Source: Sipunculus nudus
Taxonomy: Eukaryota; Annelida; Sipuncula; Golfingiida; Sipunculidae
NCBI GenBank assembly: GCA_026874595.1
Contig: CM049315.1
Location: 70,503,916-70,567,915 of the forward strand
Direction: 5' to 3'
Length of the DNA stretch: 64,000 nt
Shown: piece after piece, positions 32,787 to 43,544 of the stretch
How positions within the stretch are numbered: position 1 is the stretch's first letter
Layout: each line of letters starts with the position of its first letter
Made by a program: the position numbers and the translations under genes
Notes under the pieces: model-generated
The model's database searches: none
Seen by the model: only the letters and a program-made list of their open reading frames with translations
What the model was told of the DNA's origin: nothing

Positions 32787-33149
32787 CCCCACCTAGTCCA
32801 GCAAGATAGGTCAAAAATACCGGAATATATTGATTTTAGTTTACCAAACACGGTGTTTTCCTGGTCTACGGCCAGTATTGTATTTCTATTAGCATCACTG
32901 GCCATAGTGTTAGCATGTTGTTGGTTTAACCGCCATCGGCTACATCAACGCTGCCTCGCATGCCCTTTATCCCGCCGTGTTGAGCTCCACAAAATACAAA
33001 CAGTTACCGCTACGCCCAGTGCCCCTATTCCTCCGCCCAAAAATTCCTTGTCTGCACCAGTACCAGCTCCATCACCTATTCAGAAAAAGGACCCCGTAGA
33101 ACAGACTGTTACCCTTTACCCCAACCCTAGCTCGTTCACAAACACATAA
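32787..33149 (+). pseudogene. env: Env transmembrane and cytoplasmic segment, after the stop
   Basis: In the env frame. After about 28 residues comes a membrane span (IVFLLASLAIVLACCW, near 32,877-32,925), then a basic Cys-containing cytoplasmic part (RHRLHQRCLACPLSRR) and a Pro-rich tail ending at TAA 33,147. Its position and topology are those of a class I-like glycoprotein anchor. It is separated from the ectodomain by one in-frame stop only. Confidence 0.8.
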
Positions 33150-33336
33150 CCTGTAATCACCAGAGTGTTTAATGAAGAAGTGGTAGGTAGGCATGAATAT
33201 CTGTACATAGAATGTATATACAAAAAGGTGTAGGTATATAAGCCAATCAATTTTGTGTGGTTATATATGTATATATGTGTACATTAGTTATCAAGTGCAT
33301 GTATAGCTTTGCGCTATTCCAGGATGGCTATTAACA

Positions 33337-33376
<40 letters not shown>

Positions 33377-34105
33377 TACATAATAACAATAACTCATTAT
33401 AATGATATGTATATAACAGTCAATAGATCCTTGTGTATGTGGGTAACGCCCCGTATAAGGGAGGAACGGATACTGCTGTTGCTTGTCTTTTTGCAGAGGC
33501 CGATCCGTGAGGGTCGCCCCGATGCATCCCCGAGGAGCTGTCTGGTTGGCAAGATCTCTACAATCGCGCATGCTTTCCTGTCGAGATACCACTATATGGA
33601 CATACAGCCTAGCACTACGCTGCATTGAAAGAGACAATCTGTGTGCTAGAGACTCTGGTCAAAATAAAAAAAAAAGTTAACCTTTAACGCGTGCTACAAA
33701 CCAATGGTCACATAGCCTAGCACTACGCTGCATTGAAATGGACAATCTGTATGCTAGAGACTTTGGCCATGGCTTTCAATGAACTAATAATATTCTGTGG
33801 ACTCCATATAGGTCTGTCATTTTGGACAGCTTGTATTACTGTGTTGAATATGCCTCATATAATACTGTTTATGTTGTTGAATAAAACTACCAACCACACA
33901 AAATCAAAGTAAAACATCAAATACTGCCAGACCCTACACATCCGTAAACCCATCGAAGTCTTCCGGTTTCCCTAGATGTCCACTAGGCTTTTCACCCGGG
34001 GACTACGATGTGTTTCAAATTTAACATGGGATATCCTTATTGGGCTATAACTTAAAAAAAAGTCCCTGTCTAAGTATATAGATAGCTACATTTTTTTTTC
34101 TCGAT
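33150..34105 (+). other. element 3' non-coding region with direct repeat
   Basis: Holds an (AT)n tract (33,341-33,375) and a diverged direct repeat: agcctagcactacgctgcat at 33,606 and again at 33,714, each followed by gacaatctgtRtgctagagac, 108 bp apart. No ORF is credible. It lies between env and the purine tract. Confidence 0.6.
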
Positions 34106-34124
34106 AAGGGGGGGGGGGGGAGAG
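34106..34124 (+). promoter_or_regulatory. polypurine tract
   Basis: AAG followed by a 13-G run and AGAG, directly before the 3' LTR. It would prime plus-strand DNA synthesis. Confidence 0.8.
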
Positions 34125-34457
34125 TGTCGGATATCCCATTATTTTTGATAATAACACCCCTAAGGGTAAGTGGGCGATCCCACCTCAATCGGGATATCTC
34201 CCGGCCCGGGGACCCAAAGCGAGGCTAAAGGATAACCGGCCTCGCTCTCTCTGACCTTGGCGCTGGAAGGGTTCACACACTTGTCGACATAAGGCGAAGT
34301 CTTAGTAGCCCCTGCGATAGTGTGAGATTTTCACTACGCGCACCCTATCAGGACTGGCAGTATCATTATAGTTATCTGGACAACCTTTTCGGCACTTCTG
34401 GTATTTTAAACGAAATTCCTGTGTTGTTTTCTATTACCTGTGGGGAAATTCCTTACA
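34125..34457 (+). repeat. 3' LTR
   Basis: 333 bp, TGTCGGATAT to CCTTACA. It is followed by ACGT, the repeat of the base quartet before the 5' LTR. Confidence 0.93.
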
Positions 34458-35035
34458 ACGTCACACAGAACGAAAACAAATATATATATCACGTGGCGGA
34501 AATGATGAAAGTCTTTACCCTAAAAAAATGCAATTTGAAGCACCTGTATCATTTATAAGGCGACAAATTCAAATTTAATTAGGAAGGAACAATTGATTAA
34601 AATATGTATGCTGCTTTTCACAAAATGGTTTGCATTTATTTGTGAAATACTAAGGGTTGCAATTCAACATACATGAATATTATTTACAAGAAAATGCCAA
34701 GATTCTTGTCTTAGATGATCTGTTTAGTCATTAGAAATAGCTCGATCCGCCATTACTTTATTCCTCTAACAGTTGGGTGTCTGAATTAACATGCGTAATT
34801 TTGATCTTGCTACAGATGAGACCGATCGTTTCACAAAATGGTGCCAAACAACACTGGATGGCGAGGTTCCTCGCGAACGGCTGGCATTTCCCACTCTCAA
34901 TACCTAGTCAGCGAAGGCAAGGAGTGACGCACCAAATATGGCTCAGAGTGACGCATTCGAATTCACAGCCTATACAAAACGCAAATGACAGGCCACAGGA
35001 GAAAGTGAAATGTTGTAAAGAAATTGGCTAGAAAA
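34458..35035 (+). repeat. large unclassified repeat, copy 3, right part with exon remnant
   Basis: Resumes the repeat interrupted at 25,522: acgtcacacagaac, then the cacgtggcgga block (34,490) and the exon-like segment from 34,816. This exon copy is disrupted by insertions (ggttcctcgcgaacgg) and loses the frame, so it is a pseudo-exon. Confidence 0.7.
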
Positions 35036-35097
35036 CACAATATTTTATTCAAATTTTTCTCACACATGGTATGTGTTTTTACAAAGTATCCTAACAA

Positions 35098-35485
35098 ACC
35101 GGCTTCTGTGGCTCAGGGTAGGGCGCAGGACTCAATGCCGGGAGATCGTGAGTTCGAATGTCAGTCGAGGCAGTGAGATTGTTCACGGTCGGCCCCGCCC
35201 AGGGTGAGCGCTCTGCAGGCTTAATGGGGAGACTGTGCCTATCAGTCGTGTTTCTCACACAAACGAGTGCGCCTTTCGGGGGTTCCTCGGTGTTATGACC
35301 CGGTCATGGGGATGGCACACACTCAGAGCCCGCAGGAGTGGTATACCGAACCTGGTTGACGCCAGGGAAAATCGGATATAAGCCCCTGTCACGTTGTCAA
35401 AAACCGGAATTGAACTCTGTAGATGTACATATACTTAGTTAAGCAAAGGGACAAAAAATTGAGGCGCTTACCTCCATAAAAAAAG
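35098..35485 (+). repeat. tRNA-derived SINE, near full length
   Basis: A tRNA-like head has an A-box-like TGGCTCAGGGTAGGGCG (35,109) and a B-box GAGTTCGAATG (35,150-35,160). The body includes cctggttgacgccaggg and ends in gcgcttacctcc followed by an A-rich tail. The second half recurs at 1-190. It is a SINE head, not a functional tRNA: arms do not pair well. Confidence 0.75.
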
Positions 35486-35939
35486 TATACTAAACAAGGT
35501 CTACAGGCCTAAAGCAAACCTGTGCAATGGTATATACACCAGATATAATGCTTCCATGCTGGACCATTACTTTTCGAGTACATGTGTATTATGTACATGA
35601 ACAATGCAAATATTAAACATTTTGAACCAGAACCAATTACACACACATTACTGCAGAAATACTGACATATGGTTGCACACAACACAAAAATGATTGCAGG
35701 TGGCCCCTCCAGCCTTTTTAATACGACAAAGCTATCTTAGATGTATACATGTGCCGAATTTCAGGCTGACATATAAAACTCGTAATGAGACATAAGCAGG
35801 GACATACTGTGCAACAATTATTGTAGGTGGCGCCACCAGTATTGTATACGAAAAAGCTATCCGATATGTATACATATGCACCATTTCAGGCTGAAATATC
35901 ATATCCCTCCTGTGAAATAAGCAGGCACATAAAAAGTCT

Positions 35940-36250
35940 TGGTGAACGAGAAAGCCATCAAAGATGCAAAATCAATCTGCTGTAATCCAAAAGAAGTTCT
36001 TGTAATAATCCCGAAAGCAAATTGGAGACAGTCCCACTAAATCTGCATAGAGATCTGCGTAGAATCCTTGATATTACTGTAATTATCGGATAGGTGCCAA
36101 AACTGACTCACACTCTTCCGTGTCCGCTGGAAAATTTCTCTCTCCTCTAAAGAGCGTTCTGCTATCAGAACAAGACTAATTATCCTAGGAGTCACACTTT
36201 GTGAACTTATTCCCTAGTCCACCAAGTTTACCGTCACGTCGAACGTGCCC
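35940..36250 (-). mobile_element. Gypsy-type LTR fragment
   Basis: The reverse complement matches the LTRs at 21.3 and 42.0 kb: gaagttcttgtaataatccc (as its complement), ttatcggatagg, and acactcttccgtgtccgctgg. Ends are not definable. It is followed by the tRNA-like insert. Confidence 0.6.
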
Positions 36251-36256
36251 CCATTT

Positions 36257-36411
36257 TGTTACGAAGACAATTGCTCATAGGAAAATGCTGGGACGATCCG
36301 GGATTCGAACCCATAACCGTGGCGCACAAATCCAGCGTACCAACCGCTTCGCTAGCACAGCAAGCTTCACTAGCAAAGCAGTTCGGTCCACGTTCATGAC
36401 ACCCCGTAACA
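36257..36411 (-). repeat. tRNA-like sequence between inverted TGTTACG/CGTAACA ends
   Basis: On the minus strand TAGCGAAGCGGTTGGTACG (A-box-like) and GGGTTCGAATCCC (B-box) are about 36 bp apart, as in a tRNA, at 36,286-36,357. The acceptor strands do not pair, so it is a tRNA pseudogene or SINE head. The block begins TGTTACG and ends CGTAACA, resembling the LTR termini of this family. Confidence 0.5.
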
Positions 36412-36485
36412 ATGTATAAATAAATCAAAGGTTCTATTCCAATATAACCAAAGTGACGTGCTTTCTTCGACATGTTCACTTGATT

Positions 36486-36538
<53 letters not shown>

Positions 36539-36829
36539 AACAAAGAATATCTGGAGAGTGTCAGAGGTTAACTACTAAGATAACAGCATATATATGTAGT
36601 GATACCGTTGACCCGAACAAGACGATACTAAGTGTTAATAACCACGCTTTTCTCTTACAAAACCGCGGAGACCCCATTAGTTACATAAATAGTCTGCTAT
36701 ATGCTTAGGTCAGATAGACTTAATTTTTAACAAAAGACAACACGGCGTAATTGTCATGTTTCACTAAAGCAACACTACATGTGAGATTAATTAATCAAAA
36801 ATTATCTTATCACATTCCGCCATTTATAA
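36412..36829 (+). repeat. dispersed repeat G, copy 3
   Basis: ggttctattccaatataacca, cgacatgttcacttgattta, an (AT)n tract at 36,489-36,536, then tcagaggttaactactaa and ataacagcatatatatgtag match 12.4-12.55 kb. No coding sequence. Confidence 0.6.
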
Positions 36830-39800
36830 TTTACAATAGTGCTAAAATTCATTTATAAATATTTCCCTTTGCCGAGGCCTTAAATTATAAGCAAATCAAA
36901 TGTAGTGCAAATGATTGCTGGTTTAATGCTAAAAGCGATGTTATTTTATAAATGCGAGCTTCAAACAAATGAATGTCTGCAAATTTACAAAATATTAACA
37001 TTATTGCACGGTGGGTGCCTCATAAAAGGTTTTGCAGTTAAAAAAATTTTGAAATATAAACGACAATGCACATTGTATATATTTAATATAATTATTATGA
37101 ATATTTAAATCACACACCCACACACATATATGTGTGTGTAGGTAAAGAGAAGGAGCATGCAAGACACGGTGTATTTACATTCTGTTTGGATATTAAGTAA
37201 TATTTTAACCATGATGCCCTGTGAGGGCGTGGTACACAGCAGTACGCATCGCTCTATTCCACGAATTAACATGCATGTATGCAGACGTCATCCAGATTAT
37301 CACGTCATGGGACAGGCAAGATTAGACCTCTGGTCACGCAGTCTTGTCATAGTTACAGGACACTATACCTTTGTCGAACTGATTCTGTGCGATTGTCTCC
37401 AGGTACGACAAACTTGTCACACCAAATTTGCACCAAATGCAGAAAGAGGAAAACGGGTAATTGTTTGTACCATTCCTGTTTATGATAAAAATATAATTCC
37501 TGGTAGACATGTGTCATATATATCCGTGGTTCATGGCATGCCTAACAAGTGACCGTTGTTTATTCTTCAGGGATATGCTTATGATATCATGTGTGACGTA
37601 ACAATGAAGCGTGTAAACTAGGAGAACACAAGCCTCACTGTAAACATTTGTCCCGTGAATATCGGTGCCATTTTGTGCGTAACATCTGTTATGACATCAT
37701 CGCCATTCTCTGCCATGTTCATTTCATAGGTTAGTTTTAAGATGTCTACAGAATAGACTAATATATCATAAAATGGTTTTAAATTTTTACAGCAAAATGT
37801 CATATGGTAGGCTATTATTTCCAAAATAGTTAATGACGCATTTTCCTCTTTCTGCCTAGCCATGTATCTGCGAATGATGAATTAACACAAAAATATATAC
37901 ATGTGAACTCACAAACCAAACTGAAAATCTTACTCTATGGTAACGAGTTATTTCCTGTATCGCGTACAAGTTGGATCTCATCCAGTAACTCGTGCGAGCC
38001 ATGCTTGTATTCATCAACAAACATGCAGGGATTTACCTATATGCTGAGTTAAATGGTAGGTGAGCTAAGAAAGTAGAATAAGAAAGCTAATGATTGGTCT
38101 TGGCCCAGTTTCAGTAAACCGACTTAAGCCTGTTTTATAGCGCTTTTGCTTAAATCACTTTAAGTCAGAGAAAAAAAAAATAAAGTTAGTGATTTAAATC
38201 ACCTGGCAGGCAGAAATGCTAAGACTGTACAGAGGAGGTTTAACTTTGTGCAAGGTAATTTTCCAGGTTCAGACCGACTTAGCTAAATCGTTTTCAATGA
38301 AACTGACTTATCTCGCGGACTTACGTAAGCCGACTAGGGAGATTTTTCGATAAAAGTTTACTTAAGCAATACACGTTTACATAATTCCTGGCCGAGTTTC
38401 AATGCAAAGTGACAAAGTAACATTTAAGCCAGGAGTCGTTATAAAAAATGACGAAAATATTTCTATCCTTACAGACTTAAAGTGCGTTCCTCACTGAAGG
38501 TTGAAAAGGCACTCTAACAGCCAGTACGGTGGTCGTAGACTCTCTAATGTCAGAGGGCCAAAATTGCGCTACTTTCTCCCCTTAGGGCAAAATGTTTTGG
38601 GGTTGTAAAAAATAATTGCGAAAATAAACAGGTAGACAGAGATGGTTGACTGGACTATAGTGGACTGTGATTACGCCACACAGAAACACAACTAAATATA
38701 AAACAAATATACATTAATCACGTGGTGGAAATGTTAGAAATCTTAACCTTAGCAAAGATGCAATATGCAGAACCTATAGCATTTCTAATGTGACAAATTT
38801 AAGTTGAATTAGGATGGAACAATTGACACAAATATGTCTCCTACCTTTCTCAAACTGGTTGGCATTTATTTTCGAAATGCGAAAGGTTGCAATTTAACAC
38901 GCACACCCTGAATATTATTTACAAAAAAGTGTAGGTCATATTTAAAGATCATCGTCTCAAATGATCTGTGTAGTCATCGAAAATACCTCACTCAGCGAGT
39001 AGGTTTTTCCTTAGCAGTTGGTTTCTGCATTAACATGTGTGATTTTGATCTTGCTGCAGACGAGACCGATTGTTTCACAAAATGGCGCCAAACAACACTG
39101 GATGACAAGGTGGGCGAACCGCTGGCATGTCCCACACTCGATATCCAGACAGCGAAGACAAGGAGTGATGCACCAAATATGGCTTATAGTAACGCAGGCG
39201 AAATGACAGCCCCAACAAAAAGCCAATGGCAAACCACAGAAGAACGTGAAAATGTTGTAGAGAACTTGGCTGGAGCAGAGGAAACAGCAGTAGGCGGCGG
39301 GGAACACGCAGCCAGACGAGAGGGCGCCTTCCGGTTCTGCAATGACTTCCTGGAATGCCACCTGTAAGATAATAATGTAGTTCATTAGTTAAAGATGATT
39401 TCCATGAAGATTGGTATGAAAGAAAAAAAATATAAACTTTATTTTATAAGCGAATGCTAAAAACTAATATACATAGCTTTAAGCATTGGGACATGGGACT
39501 GAATGATTATATGTTTAGGTGTAACCTTTATGGTAGTTTTTTTATATGTAGCTGAATGTTGTGAATATTACTGGACTGAAAAGCATAACAAGAGTCGCGA
39601 TACAAGCCATACGGAGTGAATGTACCTCAACGATCATTATCATGTTTCATTGATATCGTAGCAAACAGCCGAAAATCTTAACGTTAGGCTACGAATGATA
39701 TATTAACACTAAATAATAAAGGTGAACTCACAAGCGAAACTGGAAAGCCAACTCTATGGTAACGAGTCATTTCCTGTATCGCCTACAAGTTGGCTGTCGT

Positions 39801-40120
39801 TCAATAACCCGTGCTAACTATTCGTGTATTTATGCGGTCAGATATTCAGCAAACATGCAGAGGGAATTGCCAACATGCTGAATTAACATGGAATTTTACT
39901 CGCACATAGTAGGTGTTGATAGAAAGGATACTGAAATAGCTAACGATTGGTCTTGTTTATGTATCGTAGGCTATGAGGAATAGTAAAAAATTAGGAAGAT
40001 ATTTGTATCCTCATTGAGCCTTAAAGTGCTGTCCCTTTTAAAGGACGTAAAGGTCACCCTGCCACCTGTACGCTGCATGGTTGCACACTCTCTAATGTTA
40101 GAGGGCCGAAATTGCGCTAG
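36830..40120 (+). repeat. large unclassified repeat, copy 4 (most complete)
   Basis: Carries all anchors of the family in order: cgacaatgcacattgtatat (37,060), cagcaaaatgtcat with ggtaggctattatttcc (37,791), aacgagttatttcctgtatc (37,942), ggttgaaaaggcactctaac (38,499), the cacgtggtgga block (38,719), exon (39,060-39,363) and the taagcattgggacatg block (39,480). A second set of the aacgagtcatttcctgtatc and ggacgtaaaggtcaccct blocks follows at 39.6-40.12 kb, so two units may lie in tandem. A 131-codon frame at 37,157 is not conserved in the other copies. Confidence 0.65.
39060..39363 (+). CDS. exon-like block, copy 4 (open, both splice-site-like ends)
   Basis: 304 nt between tttgatcttgctgcag and gtaaga. 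The frame open through it reads ETDCFTKWRQTTLDDKVGEP, DIQTAKTRSDAPNMA, QWQTTEERENVVENLAGAEE and GGGEHAARREGAFRFCND; the flanking introns would be phase 1 and phase 2. The peptide is hydrophilic, about 101 residues, with no motif I know. It recurs at 9,608, 15,077 and 34,816. It could be an exon of a transposon gene or a host exon carried by the repeat. The antisense strand is also open here, which weakens the coding call. Confidence 0.45.
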
Positions 40121-41994
40121 CATAGGTGATGGTTCTTCCTATTGGTAAGTGAAAACACTTTGTAACAACAGCCTTGTTAATTACGTCTTGAATTAGTCTC
40201 TTACACAAACCACATTGGGTCTCTTGTTCGAAACTTTAAAAAAAGGAAACCCGTTTGGCATACGCTTGGAATTCCCTCCGGTACTGTTATAAATATATGA
40301 TTAAATACATAATACACTAATTGAAATCCTGCTCGATGTAAATTGCCCTTTACAGATAGAAAAAAAGTTAAACCCTCGCGAACCAATGAAAAGGTAACCT
40401 AACATATTTAACCCAACGTATTTTAAACAAAGCATAGAATATGTTTGTAGCCGTCATGGATAACATCAGTGAAGTGAGACTCGAGTCCACATTAAAGGAC
40501 CTGGACTCGGACTTTGACTCTAAGGTCCTAGACTCCGAATTATACTCGGAGATAAGGACTCCAGAAATCGGGCCGAGCAAATCTCGAGTGCAGTAGAAAA
40601 AAAGCTCTGTAACATATCTCTTTATCTCTTCGGCAACGATTCAGGTGATAGCTAAGGAAATGTTTTTCTATTTATCTACTCGGCAACGATATGGGTGATA
40701 GCTTAGGAAATGCTTACATTTTTGGTCAAAATGAAAGGAGAAAATCCTGGAAAACAAAGATGAATAGCTAATATCTAAAAAAAATTACTGAGGCAACGCC
40801 AGGTTGATCATACTTAAGCAGGGGCACACACAGTTGATGAACTAATCTGGATCGGTCCGGTGTAGCCCAAACATTCAGCTTCCGTTCATAGGAATGGAGT
40901 CCGAATGCCCGTGAGGGAAAATTATGCAAATTAAAGGGAGATCTATGTAAATTACCTTTAAACACCCGGTTAATGGTGGTTCCCTCATTGATCAGAACTG
41001 ACCAAACAATACAGCGTAAACCCCCACATTAAATTCCCGTCACACTAGAGGCGGAATGCCGTCAGAATTAAATTTCTTTGTATATTCCTTGATATTCGAA
41101 GTGAATTCATATAAGATTCACATGACTGAAAAAAAACTGTAAAACATATTAAAAAAAAACCTTGGAAGGAGATGAAATACAACTGGGTAACATGACGGGT
41201 TACGGTCTTTTAGATGTAAAGTTCCTGTCGCTGCTTGTCCAGTGGTGTAACGTTTTCCTTCCACCGGGAGGCTGGAGTTAACATCGATGCCTGAACTCTG
41301 TGAATGCTGCTGCTTTATCAGAGGTATCCCTATCTATATGGGCCGAAACTATATTTTGATGCTAGAAGCCTATAGCATGGGCGATAATATGTTCGTGGAA
41401 CTTGCTATGTTGACATTGCCGTATTACATGGATATCAGTCACTGTTATGAATATAACGTGCCATTATCGACTAATTGCAAATCATTTTTAGTAGCTGAAT
41501 TCTGACTGGACGAAAACTGTCACACAGTAGATTTCCACTTTTAATTGGCCGATTTCGGTATAAAAAAATATTACTTGCCGCTCCAGCAAATCATAATTAA
41601 AGGTCCTGTGTATTACAGAACTCGCATGATTTCTCACTGATTGCGATAACTATTGTTCATGAGGTGGCCTTAACTGGGGAATTACAACCATATCTGGAAT
41701 GTTCTTCATGGGCTATGGAGAGTGTAACGGAAAGTCAAATTGAAATTTTCAGCGGAATAAATGTTATCATAGCACAAATAATTCCCGAAATTGTTGCCAC
41801 CAGAGTTTTTCTCTGATGCTGTCATTTTTTAAAAAATCAAATCACATAAACATCAAGGTTAAAATTACAGTTAAATTGTGGCATGAGCCAACTTCCTCCA
41901 ACGCCATAACCGGAGGTGTACATGGTCATTGAGAGATGTTAGGTCAATCCATATATACATAGTTGTGACATATGACGATACACGACCTCTACAC
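40121..41994. other. no gene; GACTC-rich block
   Basis: At 40,480-40,590 a block of repeated gactc/ctcgga words (ggacctggactcggactttg and relatives) occurs on both strands. Near 41,200 a piece relates to 11.8 kb. The rest shows no coding or RNA signal. Confidence 0.4.
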
Positions 41995-42752
41995 TGTTAC
42001 ATTTATCTGTTTATAATGCGCCTGGCGTTCTGATTCGTGTAAGGCTCAAGCCCTTGGCGTTGCTATGGGAACCGCACTGGTTGAACCCTGGCGTGTAGAG
42101 ACACAGCGCTCGTTGTAGTCTAGAATTTTCGGGTCTGTTCATGCGCTATAGGCGCGTGTGTATTATTGTGTTTGGAATGTTCGTGAAAATGGAAGTTTCT
42201 AGGCTTCGGGTGAAAAAGCTATAAATAGGGGCTGTGTTTAGAGTCGGCAGAGAGAAAAATACCAGCGGACGCGGAAGAGTGTGACTCTCCCGTCAGTCTT
42301 TTTTGGACCTTTCCGATAATTGCAGAACTTACAGATATTCTACGGACTTTTACAGACTTTATACTGATTATCTTCAGTTTGCCTTTGGGATTATTACCAG
42401 AACTTCACTTTTGGATAACAACAGATTGTTTTCGCGATTAAATAGGACTATTCTCTGAGAAGATTTATTTGAACTGTTTACGTGGATTACTTCTGTTAAA
42501 TGACTCTTGTTGGACTGTGACAGTGGTGGTATCCAGAAATCAAAGCCTAGGATCCGGACACTCTGGTGATGTACATTTTTATTATTGTTAAACTGTGTAA
42601 TTGTATCGATTTAGTGTATTGTAATGTTAGGATTGTTCTAAGAATAAATTATAATTATCTGTTAACAAAAAAACACTGACTTCATTATCCATTCCCCTAG
42701 ACATTTCACGGTGCCTAGTGTTGCGGAATCTGATTTTATTATCTCCGTAACA
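41995..42752 (+). mobile_element. solo LTR of the TGTTAC/GTAACA Gypsy family
   Basis: 758 bp, TGTTAC to CCGTAACA, with flanks ACAC and ACAT (three of four bases match a target duplication). Promoter-like CTATAAATAGGGG at 42,219 and AATAAA at 42,643-42,648 mark U3/R/U5-type organisation. It aligns with the LTRs at 1,451 (minus) and 21,302. No internal region lies on either side, so it is a solo LTR. Confidence 0.78.
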
Positions 42753-43340
42753 ACATTTATGCTGGTCACGATAATGTGATCTGTTGTTATTAAGTTCCGT
42801 AACAATACAATTCTGCTATGTATTCTTTGTATTCTTACTTCACTCTCGTCACTTTACGCCCGTCGACCACCTGACTTACGAACGTGCACGAAAATGCCAC
42901 TGACTGCACATACCAGCAGGTTTCCTGGCACACACGGAGGATCGTATATATGGCTGTATTTTTTTTTTCGTATATAAAATATACAAAACCCCTGAAGTCT
43001 GAGCCTCTTTTGTACAATTTTAAAGATTAATTCTGAAATTAAACATTTTTTTACCTGAGAATTAGTTGTTTCTGTAATCAAACAAAGCCCAGAAAATCAG
43101 GGCTTGTACCGTGAAGCCGAAATAACCCCTCCAATCAGTTACAAACAAGCATTTGAGTATCATGTCTTTGATTGGCCACAGATTTAAAAATATTTAACTG
43201 ATACCATCAATTTTGTTTGAGATTATGTTAAACATACATAAAAATATACATCAAACAAAAGGTTTTTGCCAAGGCCACTCAGGTTCACGGCTTTTTGACC
43301 CGAGATCATGTAAACAAATAGGACCACATCATCATTGTGA
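42753..43340. other. no gene recognised
   Basis: AT-rich sequence with no credible ORF or repeat match inside the window. Confidence 0.4.
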
Positions 43341-43341
43341 G

Positions 43342-43500
43342 GGCCTGGACAGTCGAATTGGAACACGCTCGGCTCTCTTCGCTGGCGATCCCTGGTTCGA
43401 TTCCTGGCGTGGCTATAGTGAGTTGTTGTTGCCCGTCCTACCACTTTACACAGCGCTTTACTTATAGGCCTACTACCTATATCGTAAGCGCTGTTTGTTT
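43342..43500 (+). repeat. tRNA-derived SINE
   Basis: GTCGAATTGGAACACGCTCGG (A-box region) and GGTTCGATTCC (B-box, 43,394-43,404) are spaced as in a tRNA, followed by a ggcgtggctatagtg body typical of invertebrate tRNA-SINEs. It is a different head from the one at 35.1 kb. Confidence 0.65.
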
Positions 43501-43544
43501 TGACCTCGTATCCTAAATCGCTGGACCAGGGGCCAGCACTGAAT

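Larger units (their letters stand above)
25523..34457 (+). mobile_element. complete env-bearing Ty3/Gypsy element (endogenous retrovirus-like)
   Basis: 8,935 bp from the first base of the 5' LTR to the last of the 3' LTR, flanked by ACGT at 25,519-25,522 and ACGT at 34,458-34,461. The order is LTR, PBS, gag with CCHC knuckle, protease, reverse transcriptase, RNase H, integrase, a Cys/His-rich ORF, env, purine tract, LTR. LTRs differ by three substitutions and one 11-bp gap, so insertion is recent, yet gag-pol has about ten stops or frameshifts. Env is of the F-protein type of errantiviruses and baculoviruses. Whether other copies are active is unknown. Confidence 0.92.

Noticed and set aside
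37157-37552. 131-codon plus-strand ORF
   Set aside because: Starts at a non-ATG codon, no domain, and the frame is not conserved in the collinear repeat copy at 8 kb.
9577-39385. Minus-strand ORFs of 98-124 codons antisense to the exon-like block in three copies
   Set aside because: They are open but have no fitting donor at the far limit; plus-strand splice-like signals exist at both ends. Kept as a caveat in the exon entries.
35101-43415. Possible tRNA genes at 35.10, 36.29 and 43.34 kb
   Set aside because: A- and B-box words are present but acceptor and arm pairing is poor and bodies continue as SINEs.
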